A DNA stretch of 64,000 nt. Origin: Thauera humireducens. GTDB taxonomy: Bacteria; Pseudomonadota; Gammaproteobacteria; Burkholderiales; Rhodocyclaceae. The number at the start of each line of letters is the position of its first letter. Positions within the stretch are counted from its first letter, which is position 1. The DNA lies in the NCBI RefSeq assembly GCF_001051995.2, contig NZ_CP014646.1:2852001-2916000 (forward strand). Direction: 5' to 3'. The notes beneath the pieces are model-generated. The model had not been told where the DNA came from. It saw only the letters and a program-made list of their open reading frames with translations, and did not search any database. The position numbers and the translations under genes were made by a program. Below are positions 56,232 through 64,000 of this stretch, piece after piece.

Positions 56232-57103
56232 CGCCCGGCCCTGCCCGCACGCCCGGCGGCCAGCCCCTGCGGAAACAGCAGCAGCGCGGCCATCAGCAGC
56301 ACGTAGGGCACGACATCCTTCGCCCCCTCCGGCAGCACCAGCCCTGCGAGCGCCTCGACCACGCCGAGGAACAGGCCGCCAGCCAGGGCGCCCGGCAGGC
56401 TCGTGAGCCCGCCCAGCACCGCCGCCGGAAAGGCCTTCAGCGCGATGAAGCCCATGTTGAGATGCACGAAAGTGATCGGGGCCAGCAGCAGGCCGGCCAC
56501 CGCCGCCAGACCGGCGCCGAGCGCCCAGGCCAGGGTGTGCATGCGCGCCACGGGCACGCCCATCAACGCTGCGACGCGCGCATCCTCGGAGCAGGCGCGC
56601 AGCGCGAGGCCGACGCGGGTGTGACGGAAGAACAGCGCGAGCAAGAGCACCAGCACGACGGTGGCGAGCACCACCCACACGTGGCTTGCCGCCAGCACCA
56701 GCGGCCCGGCGCTGAGGGTGTCGGCGGCGAAGGGCAGGCGGTACATGTCCTGCGCCGCGGCCGGCACCGAAGCCACGCCGCCGCGCATCATCATGCCGAG
56801 GCCGAAGGTCAGCAGCACCGCCACCAGATGCGGCTGGCCGATCGCACGCCGCAGGGCGACCCGCTCCAGCCCCGCGCCGAGCAAGGCCACCGCCAGCACC
56901 GCGCCAAGGGCCGCTAGCGCCAGCGGCCAGCCCGCCGCAAGATGCAGCGCCAGCCCGGCAAAGCCGCCCAGCATCAGCAGGTCGCCCTGCATGAAGCTGA
57001 CCGTCTCGGTGGCCTTGAACACCAGCACGAAGGAGAGCGCCACCAGGCCATACACGCAGCCGATGGCGATTCCGCTGGACAGGACCTGGAGAAAGGAAAG
57101 CAT
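56228..57103 (-). CDS. Branched-chain amino-acid-type ABC permease (LivH)
   Basis: 291-residue permease starting MLSFLQVLSSGIAIGCVYGLVALSFVLVFKATETVSFMQGDLLMLGGF, followed by RHTRVGLALRACSEDARVAALMGVPVARMHTLAWALGAGLAAVAGLLLAP and GGLTSLPGALAGGLFLGVVEAL. First gene of the transporter block livH-livM-binding protein. ATG 57103 is the family start; the frame opens 12 codons earlier. Confidence 0.92.
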   Translation of the reverse strand: MLSFLQVLSSGIAIGCVYGLVALSFVLVFKATETVSFMQGDLLMLGGFAGLALHLAAGWPLALAALGAVLAVALLGAGLERVALRRAIGQPHLVAVLLTFGLGMMMRGGVASVPAAAQDMYRLPFAADTLSAGPLVLAASHVWVVLATVVLVLLLALFFRHTRVGLALRACSEDARVAALMGVPVARMHTLAWALGAGLAAVAGLLLAPITFVHLNMGFIALKAFPAAVLGGLTSLPGALAGGLFLGVVEALAGLVLPEGAKDVVPYVLLMAALLLFPQGLAAGRAGRAGR

Positions 57104-57205
57104 GGGGGCGAAGCATAGCAGCCGTTCCGCCCCCTGCACCGCTGCCCTGCAGGCAGCCGGGCGGCAGGCTGCCGTGGTCAGTCGGACCTGATCACGCCGA
57201 CCTGA

Positions 57206-58180
57206 TCACGCCAACGTCAGCGCCGCGCTCGGCGGCAGGGCGCAGGCGGCACGGTACTCGCGCGCCAGGCGGGCGACCAGTTCGGCCGTGGTCGGGACGT
57301 CGTGGATCGTTGCCACGCCGTGGCCAGCACTCCACACGTCGCGCCAGGCCTTGGCCTCCTCGGCGAGGTCGTGCAGCTTGCCCTTGCCGAAGCCGGCAGC
57401 CAGTTCCTCGCGCCGGTAACCGGCACGTTCGAGGCTGGGCCACATGAAATTGGCGTTGGTGCCGGAAATGGCGTCGGTATAGACGATGTCGGCGGGCGCG
57501 CAGTCGACCACCATCTGCTTGTACTCCGGCTGGGCCATCGCCTCGCGGGTGGCGATGAAGCGCGTGCCCATGTAGGCAAGGTCCGCGCCCAGCACTTCGA
57601 CCGCGCGGATCGCCGCGCCGTCCGAAATCGCACCGGCCGCGACCAGCAGGCCGTCCCAGAACTCGCGGATCTCGCGCACCAGGCTGATGACGTTCTGCCC
57701 GCCGGCATGCCCGCCCGCGCCGCCGGCCACCGCGATGATGCCATCGACACCGGCCGCGATCGCCTTGCGCGCGTGGTAGGCATGGACCACGTCGGACAGC
57801 ACCAGGCCGCCGTAGCCGTGCACCACCTTCACCACCTCGGCCGGATTCCCCAGGCTGGTGATCACGATCGGCACCCGGTGACGGACGAGGATTTCCAGGT
57901 CTTCCTGCAGCCGCACATTGGACGCATGCAGGATCAGGTTGACGCCGTGCGGTGCGCACGGCGCATCGGGGCTGGCCGCGCGATGGGCCGCGAGTTCGGC
58001 ATCGATGCGTGTGAGCCACTCGTCGAGCTGCGCGGCGGGCCTGGCATTCATGGCCGGGAAGGTGCCGGCGACACCGGCCTTGCAGGTCTCGATGACGAGT
58101 TCCGGCCCGGACACGAGGAACATAGGGGCGGCGATCGCCGGTACGCTGAAACGTCCGCGCAGGCTGGCGGGAAGGCTCAT
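57206..58180 (-). CDS. Nitronate monooxygenase family protein (NMO/2-nitropropane dioxygenase)
   Basis: 324-residue FMN-dependent TIM-barrel enzyme: SVPAIAAPMFLVSGPELVIETCKAGVAGTFPAMNA, the FMN phosphate loop GGAGGHAGGQN with the catalytic-region His, GAISDGAAIRAVEVLGADLAYMGTRFIATREAMA. It oxidises alkyl nitronates, such as propionate-3-nitronate, in characterised members. AGGAG lies nine bases before ATG 58180. Upstream lies a near-perfect TetR-type operator overlapping the -35 region, so expression may respond to an acyl-CoA or similar inducer. Confidence 0.88.
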   Translation of the reverse strand: MSLPASLRGRFSVPAIAAPMFLVSGPELVIETCKAGVAGTFPAMNARPAAQLDEWLTRIDAELAAHRAASPDAPCAPHGVNLILHASNVRLQEDLEILVRHRVPIVITSLGNPAEVVKVVHGYGGLVLSDVVHAYHARKAIAAGVDGIIAVAGGAGGHAGGQNVISLVREIREFWDGLLVAAGAISDGAAIRAVEVLGADLAYMGTRFIATREAMAQPEYKQMVVDCAPADIVYTDAISGTNANFMWPSLERAGYRREELAAGFGKGKLHDLAEEAKAWRDVWSAGHGVATIHDVPTTAELVARLAREYRAACALPPSAALTLA

Positions 58181-58238
58181 GGGCTTGTCTCCTTGAAAGA
58201 TCGGCACGCCTTCGCGAGGGGGCGTCTGCCAGACAGCG

Positions 58239-58266
58239 ACTCTAACATCGCTCCGGCAGGATTCAA
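58239..58266 (-). promoter_or_regulatory. Candidate promoter of the NMO gene
   Basis: On the minus strand TTGAAT (58266-58261), 16-bp spacer, TAGAGT (58244-58239), about 60 bp before the NMO start. The -35 hexamer lies inside the palindrome at 58261-58280. Confidence 0.45.
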
Positions 58267-58280
58267 ACGCTCGTTTAAAT
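58261..58280. promoter_or_regulatory. TetR-type operator candidate
   Basis: ATTCAAACGCTCGTTTAAAT: arms ATTCAAACG and CGTTTAAAT match in 8 of 9 positions across a CT centre. The AAACG-N2-CGTTT core resembles sites of TetR-family regulators of fatty-acid or branched-chain catabolism in proteobacteria. No tetR gene is in the window. Confidence 0.5.
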
Positions 58281-58321
58281 CGATGCGCTACGCCCCGGCG
58301 TCCCGACCGTCGGCAGGGACC

Positions 58322-60487
58322 TCAGCCCAGGAAGCGGTCATAGACGCCCTGGCGCCACAGCACGATCGCGATGACCACGACGATCAGCAGGAACATCCAC
58401 GTGCCCCACGGCGTTTCCTTCTCGGCGTAGGGGTCGGCCATGGAGCGCGAGGCGCCGGCCGGCAGACTGGCGACGCCGGTGAGCGCACTGCCGAACGGGA
58501 TGTTGATGCGGGCGCGGGTGTTCACCGCCCAGCCGTTGGCGTCGAGCAGCGGCCCGAGGTTGCGCTGGCGCAGCTTGAGCCAGGCCAGCAGCATCGAGGG
58601 CCCGGAGATCAGCAACAGGATGCCGGCGATCACCAGCGGCATCTGCCAGCCCGGCAGCGACAGGAAACCCGTCACCACCGCCGCCAGCGCGGTGCCGAGG
58701 GCACCCAGCGCAAGGCCGATGGCGGCGAAGATGCCGGCGAACTTGGCGATGTCGAAGGCCTGGGGCGCGGGGGCCGGAGCGGGGGCGGGCGCTTCGACCT
58801 TGGCGCCGGCGCCGGCGACACCGGCCGCGGCCTTGTCCTCGACCGCCTTGTCGCGGGACGCGGCGAACTTCTGGATCTGGTCGCCGATCATGCGGCCGAC
58901 GCGCTTGTACGGCGACCAGAAGGCCTGGCGCACGCTGATCGGCGCTTCCACGACCTTGACCACGGCAGCGTTCCAGTCGCGCCCCTGGCGATCGTAGAAC
59001 ACGCCGTTGCGGCCCGGCACCATCATCTCGTCGGCATCGCCGCCGGTCATCGCCGCGACGATGGTGATCGGCGCCTCGCCCTCGCGCCGGCACTCGCAAT
59101 ACACGAGGTAGGCGCCGGAAAGCGGCGCCAGTGTGGCATGGCGCCCCATGTCGGCGACGCGCAGGCACAGCTCGCAGCTGCGCTGGTCGAGGTAAAGCGT
59201 GCCGGCCTGGAAGATGGCCTTGTTGCCGGCGTTGTAGAAGTCGCTGAGGGTGACGAAGTTGCGCAGCAAGGTGACCAGGTCGCGGTTGTAGCGCACCAGA
59301 CGCTCGAGCGCATCGACCTGGGCGGCGGCAGTCTCGGCCGCGAGGTCCTGCTGGATCAGCGCCGTCAGCTCGGCCTGCACGGAACCGGCAAGCAGCGCAC
59401 GCAGGGTGTCGGCGGGCACGGCTGCAAGCGGCGTCGCCGGCGTCGCGGCGAGCCAGGCGCGATAGGCGTCGAAACGGGCGGCGATATCCTGCCACTCGGC
59501 GTGAGACAGCGTGGTCCGCGCGCCGAGGATGGGCTTGATCACATCATCGCGCAACGCGGCGATGCGCGCCTCCCAGGCCGGGTTCAGCCCGTCCTGCAGC
59601 GGCAGGGCACGGCCGGCACCGACCTGGGCCAGCGGCAGCGCGGCCACGCCTTCGGTGTCGGTGGCCAGCGTCTGCACGGCAAGGCCGACGTAAGTGGTAT
59701 CGGCGGGGTTCAGCGCAGTGGCGGCGCGTTCGTCGAAGGCGGCGAGGCGGCAGCGGGTGAAGTAGTCCTCCACCTTGGCACGCACCGCATCGAACACCGC
59801 AGCCGCTGCCGCCGTGCCCTCGCCCAGCGGCAGCACGCTGTCAGGGCTGGCCACGGCCTGGTCGTGCCAGTCGACCACTGACTGCGCCGCGGTGAAGAAG
59901 GCATTCACCTTGTCCTGATCGATGCCCGGCTTGCCACTGCGATCCTCGAGGGCGCCGAAATGCTCGATGACGAGGCCGATCGTCTTCGCCAGCTCGGCAT
60001 CCGGGGTGAGTTCGGCGGGCACGATGCCATCGCCGTTGTAGTGATCGGGCGCGAACAGGCGCGAAGGGTCGGCCAGGTCGGCAACCCCGACCGAATCGGC
60101 GTCGGGCCGGCCCATGTAGGCGAGCACCTTCTTCGCCGTGGCCAGCAGCTTCGCGCCCTCGGGGTGATCGTCCGCGATCGCCGCGAGTGGCAGACCGTCC
60201 ACGCCGCGGAACAGCACGTCCGGTGTCTTCAGCACGGTGCACACCCAGTTGGCCGCGGCGATCACCTCGGGTGCGCGGATGCGACCATCGCCATCGGAGT
60301 CGAGCAACTGCAGCGTACGGGTATCGAACTCGAGCCCGGAGGTGGGGCAGGCGAGCACGGACCACAGTTTCTGGTCGAGCTCGCCGAGGTGACGCAGGTC
60401 GTCCGCGTTCTCGATCAGGACCTGGTCGAAGCCACCGGAGCGGAAGAAGCGCCACCGATAGCCCTTGCTGTTCTCTTGCGTGCTCAT
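58322..60487 (-). CDS. Membrane protein with a canonical EF-hand, function unknown
   Basis: 721-residue conserved-looking protein I cannot assign to a characterised family. Near the N-terminus residues 63-74 read DSDGDGRIRAPE, a perfect 12-residue EF-hand loop; a degenerate copy (DHYNGDGIVPAE) lies near residue 148. A long soluble region follows, with a Cys-rich stretch (SCELCLRVADMG, YCECRREGE, around 425-460), then an Ala/Pro linker (about 545-570), two hydrophobic segments at about 577-635 and a last membrane helix at about 695-712 with a short tail. The layout implies a large cytosolic or periplasmic Ca2+-responsive domain anchored by its C-terminus. A single gene without obvious partners. 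Confidence 0.75.
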   Translation of the reverse strand: MSTQENSKGYRWRFFRSGGFDQVLIENADDLRHLGELDQKLWSVLACPTSGLEFDTRTLQLLDSDGDGRIRAPEVIAAANWVCTVLKTPDVLFRGVDGLPLAAIADDHPEGAKLLATAKKVLAYMGRPDADSVGVADLADPSRLFAPDHYNGDGIVPAELTPDAELAKTIGLVIEHFGALEDRSGKPGIDQDKVNAFFTAAQSVVDWHDQAVASPDSVLPLGEGTAAAAAVFDAVRAKVEDYFTRCRLAAFDERAATALNPADTTYVGLAVQTLATDTEGVAALPLAQVGAGRALPLQDGLNPAWEARIAALRDDVIKPILGARTTLSHAEWQDIAARFDAYRAWLAATPATPLAAVPADTLRALLAGSVQAELTALIQQDLAAETAAAQVDALERLVRYNRDLVTLLRNFVTLSDFYNAGNKAIFQAGTLYLDQRSCELCLRVADMGRHATLAPLSGAYLVYCECRREGEAPITIVAAMTGGDADEMMVPGRNGVFYDRQGRDWNAAVVKVVEAPISVRQAFWSPYKRVGRMIGDQIQKFAASRDKAVEDKAAAGVAGAGAKVEAPAPAPAPAPQAFDIAKFAGIFAAIGLALGALGTALAAVVTGFLSLPGWQMPLVIAGILLLISGPSMLLAWLKLRQRNLGPLLDANGWAVNTRARINIPFGSALTGVASLPAGASRSMADPYAEKETPWGTWMFLLIVVVIAIVLWRQGVYDRFLG

Positions 60488-60607
60488 CTTTCACACTCCC
60501 TGTTGAGATGCGGGCATTGACCGAAATGACTACACCGCCGGAATACTGCGCTGGAATCGGATCGCGGACAACCGCTGGGCATCCGAAGCGGATTTGCGGA
60601 AACGGCG

Positions 60608-61249
60608 TCAGCCGTAGGCGCCGACGAAGGGGTTGGTCTCGCGCTCCTCGCCGAAGGTCGAGGTCGGACCATGGCCCGGGATGAAGGTGATGTCGTCACC
60701 GAGCGGAAACAGCTTCTCGCGGATCGAGCGGATCAGGGTCTGGTGGTCGCCGCGCGGAAAATCGGTGCGGCCGATTGAGCCGGCGAACAGCACGTCGCCG
60801 ACGATGGCGAGGCGTGCGCCCTCGTGCACGAAGACGACGTGACCGGGCGTGTGGCCCGGCGTGTGGACAACCTTGAAGACCTCCTCGCCGACGGTAACGG
60901 TGTCGCCGTCATGCAGCCAGCGGTCAGGCTCGAAGGTCTCGACGTCGGGGAAGCCGAACATCTTGCTCTGCTGCGGCATGCCCTCGATCCAGAAGCGGTC
61001 CTCTTCCTGCGGCCCCTCGACCGGTACGCCGAGTTCGCGTGCCAGCCTGGCCGTGCCGCCGGCATGATCGATGTGGCCGTGCGTGATCAGGATCTTCTCC
61101 ACCGTCACGCCCAGCTTGGCCACCGCCGCGAGGATGCGATCGATGTCGCCCCCCGGGTCGACAACCGCCGCCTTCTTCGTCTTCTCGCACCACAGGATGC
61201 TGCAGTTCTGCTGGAAGGGCGTGACCGGGACAATGCTGGCCTGGATCAT
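60608..61249 (-). CDS. MBL-fold metallohydrolase (glyoxalase II-like, YcbL type)
   Basis: 213-residue zinc hydrolase. Metal ligands THGHIDHAGG (near residue 57), HTPGHTPGH (near 131), GDVLFAGSIGRTD (Asp near 152) and the final GHGPTS are all present. YcbL-type proteins have glyoxalase II-like thioesterase activity. It lies between the EF-hand protein gene and gdhA on the same strand with gaps of over 100 bp, so probably its own unit. Confidence 0.9.
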   Translation of the reverse strand: MIQASIVPVTPFQQNCSILWCEKTKKAAVVDPGGDIDRILAAVAKLGVTVEKILITHGHIDHAGGTARLARELGVPVEGPQEEDRFWIEGMPQQSKMFGFPDVETFEPDRWLHDGDTVTVGEEVFKVVHTPGHTPGHVVFVHEGARLAIVGDVLFAGSIGRTDFPRGDHQTLIRSIREKLFPLGDDITFIPGHGPTSTFGEERETNPFVGAYG

Positions 61250-61314
61250 GGATCGTGCTCCTGAACGCTGGAAATCGGGCGGCAGTTTAACTGATCAGGC
61301 CGAACGACTCGGTG

Positions 61315-61357
61315 AACGAAAAACCCGCCTGTCGGCGCGCGGCACGACAGGCGGGCT
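61315..61357 (-). terminator. Rho-independent terminator of gdhA
   Basis: On the minus strand 11-bp arms CCCGCCTGTCG (61355-61345) and CGACAGGCGGG (61334-61324) are perfect and run into TTTTTCGTT. It begins about 40 bases after the gdhA stop. Confidence 0.9.
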
Positions 61358-61398
61358 TGGACTGCTGCCGGGCGCGGCAGCGCCACGGACTCAGGCGA

Positions 61399-62742
<1,344 letters not shown>

Positions 62743-62774
62743 GATGCTTGGCCTGTTAGATGGATGGACACGCG

Positions 62775-62812
62775 CGCGCGACCGCCTCGGTGTTACCCGA
62801 GGCGGTCGCGCG
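62775..62812. repeat. Perfect 16-bp-stem hairpin in the gdhA leader
   Basis: Arms 62775-62790 and 62797-62812 are perfectly complementary (core CGCGACCGCCTCGG / CCGAGGCGGTCGCG) with a 6-base loop. It ends 32 bp before the gdhA start. No U-run follows in the gdhA direction, so it is not a simple terminator; an mRNA-stabilising or regulatory stem, or a protein site, are options. Confidence 0.6.
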
Positions 62813-62936
62813 GATTCCCCGATATTGTGCATCAAATTCCCACAATTGGTGCATGCCTTTGCGCAGCAAGCCTTGAAATGCCCTCATGGCATGGCACACG
62901 CACCTTTGCGGTGCGTGCACACGGTTTGAGGGCAAC

Positions 62937-62964
62937 AAAAAGGCCGGACATTCCCAGCCTTTTT
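62937..62964 (-). terminator. Terminator of the OmpA-like gene (bidirectional form)
   Basis: AAAAAGGCTGG and CCGGCCTTTTT (minus-strand reading) pair with one G-T wobble around a 6-base loop. The T-run lies after the stop of the OmpA-like gene; the same stem also has a T-run in the plus direction. Confidence 0.85.
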
Positions 62965-62986
62965 GTGTGAACGCCGCTGGCGACGC

Positions 62987-63466
62987 TTACTGCACGCGCA
63001 CCTCGACCCGGCGCGCCTCGGCTGCGTCGCCCTCGCCCAGGGTCACCGCCGGACGGCGCATCAGCACACGCTTGGCGGACACGCCTGCGGCCAGCAGCGC
63101 TTCGCGCACCGACAGGGCGCGATTCTTCGCCACCTCGGCATTGATCGCGGCACCGCCCGTTTCGTCGTGATAACCGGACAACAGCGCATGAGCCTCGGGC
63201 GCCGCCGCCAGCGCGGCGATCACGGTTTCGATCTGCGCCGCGGCCGTCGGGGGCAGCGCCGTCTCACCGAGGTCGAAGTGGATCTTCACCAGCGGCTCGC
63301 CGACTTCGGCCACCTCCACGAACATGTCCTCGACCTGCGCGACGGGCGTCTGCGCCCCGCGCAGCTGATACACACCCAAGCCGATGACGAAGGCAATGAC
63401 CAGCGCAATGATGCCGAACACCACGCCCATGACGACGTTGAGCTCGCTGTCTTCCTGATCGAACAT
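62987..63466 (-). CDS. OmpA-like C-terminal domain protein with N-terminal membrane anchor
   Basis: 159-residue protein: short cytoplasmic start (MFDQEDSELN), one membrane helix at about 10-32 (VVMGVVFGIIALVIAFVIGLGVY), then an OmpA/MotB-type peptidoglycan-binding domain (KIHFDLGETALPPTAAAQIETVIAAL, ALLSGYHDETGGAAINAEVAKNRALSVREALLAAGVSAKRVLMRRPAV). The usual Asp of the NxxLSxxRA motif region is replaced by EVAKNRALSVREAL. GGGAG lies seven bases before ATG 63466. Likely tethers the inner membrane to the wall; partner unknown. Confidence 0.85.
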   Translation of the reverse strand: MFDQEDSELNVVMGVVFGIIALVIAFVIGLGVYQLRGAQTPVAQVEDMFVEVAEVGEPLVKIHFDLGETALPPTAAAQIETVIAALAAAPEAHALLSGYHDETGGAAINAEVAKNRALSVREALLAAGVSAKRVLMRRPAVTLGEGDAAEARRVEVRVQ

Positions 63467-63657
63467 GTGCTGCACTCCCTTGAAAAGATGAACCCAACGA
63501 TCGGGTCGCTGCGATTCTAGCCGAATGCCATGGCCGCCTCGATGGACGCCCATGCGTCCTGGCGGGAACTGAATCAATTGTTTGCTTCAAATACACTTGC
63601 CCGCCACGAATCGTCTATTCTGAGCGTCCTGTCATACGGCCCAACACGGAGGCACAT
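63467..63657. other. Divergent intergenic region between OmpA-like and BON/LysM-type genes
   Basis: About 190 bp. A locally AT-rich patch (63570-63625) probably holds promoters for one or both genes, but no hexamer pair has proper spacing. Confidence 0.35.
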
Positions 63658-64000
63658 ATGGGATTCTTCGATTTCGTCAAGGAAGCGGGCGAGAAGCTCT
63701 TCGGTGGCAACGAAGCCAAGGCGGCCGAGACGGCGCCCGATCCTGCAGCGGCCAACGCCAAGGCCGCATCGGCCATCCACAACTACATTGCCGCCCTCCA
63801 GCTCGCGCCGGCGGACCTGGCGATCAGCTTCGACGGCGCCGCATCGGTCGTCACCGTGACGGGCACGGCGCCCGACCAGGCGACACGCGAGAAGATCCTG
63901 CTTGCAGCCGGCAACGTCGCCGGCGTCGCCAAGGTCGAGGACCGCATGACCGTGGCCCGCAGCGAACCCGAGGCGCAGTTCCACACCGTCGTGCGCGGCG
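63658..64000 (+). CDS. BON/LysM-type (YgaU/Kbp-like) protein, N-terminal part
   Basis: The open frame runs off the window end after 114 codons. The N-terminus MGFFDFVKEAGEKLFG is the hallmark of YgaU/Kbp, followed by an acidic Ala-rich linker and a BON domain (about 45-105: ISFDGAASVVTVTGTAPDQATREKILLAAGNVAGVAKVEDRMTV). E. coli Kbp is a cytoplasmic potassium-binding protein with a C-terminal LysM domain, which would lie beyond base 64000. GGAGG is placed six bases before the ATG. Confidence 0.85.
   Translation, partial: MGFFDFVKEAGEKLFGGNEAKAAETAPDPAAANAKAASAIHNYIAALQLAPADLAISFDGAASVVTVTGTAPDQATREKILLAAGNVAGVAKVEDRMTVARSEPEAQFHTVVRG

Overview
This is a 64 kb stretch of GC-rich bacterial chromosome. 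Gene content, codon usage and gene order (SAH riboswitch-ahcY-tlyA-metF, yebC near ruvC, cutA-dsbD, phasin, ribE-ribBX-ribH-nusB, an uptake-hydrogenase-type hyp operon) point to a betaproteobacterium, most probably a Thauera/Azoarcus-like member of the Rhodocyclales; that placement is inference. The region is densely coding. I see no insertion sequence, prophage, integrase, CRISPR array or rRNA operon. It reads as core chromosome with some accessory operons.

Layout. 1-7.4 kb: methyl cycle (3' part of metK, then ahcY behind an SAH riboswitch, tlyA, metF), interrupted by a Ca2+/Na+-type antiporter and a chemoreceptor. 7.5-14.3 kb: an HDOD-REC-GGDEF signalling protein, a HerA-like ATPase, a Cys-rich secreted protein, yebC, an EamA transporter, ybjQ and ruvC. 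14.4-14.85 kb: tRNA genes Lys(CTT)-Thr(GGT)-Gly(GCC)-Asp(GTC). 15-16.4 kb: a phasin (PHA granule protein) and a membrane methyltransferase-like protein. 16.4-26.9 kb: a six-gene minus-strand operon joining the proteasome-like peptidase Anbu with two circularly permuted ATP-grasp enzymes, two alpha-E domains and two transglutaminase-like proteins, one fused to a DUF2126 amidoligase domain. This is the most intriguing system in the window: a predicted peptide or amide ligation-plus-proteolysis pathway with no known product. 27.2-32.4 kb: VanZ-like protein, thioredoxin-fold ferredoxin, hydrolase, GST, cutA and dsbD. 32.5-35.3 kb: riboflavin genes plus nusB. 35.3-37 kb: two lipoproteins. 37.2-42.3 kb: hypABFCDE hydrogenase maturation operon, with a shortened HypF. 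42.5-45.8 kb: an Arg/Asp-rich lipoprotein and a complete polar amino-acid ABC transporter. 45.8-49.6 kb: LysR regulator and divergent cysteine hydrolase, a DEAD-box helicase, and HU. 49.8-53.9 kb: a HupK/HoxV-like protein (probable hydrogenase assembly scaffold), flavin reductase, mutY, a LON-domain protein and ubiX. 54-57.1 kb: a Liv-type transporter without its ATPases. 57.2-64 kb: nitronate monooxygenase, an EF-hand membrane protein, an MBL hydrolase, gdhA, an OmpA-like protein and the 5' part of a BON/LysM-type protein.

Start sites were chosen from family N-termini, Shine-Dalgarno spacing and overlaps. Many long open frames opposite or inside these genes are GC-driven shadows and were left out. 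Family assignments come from reading motifs, not from database searches.
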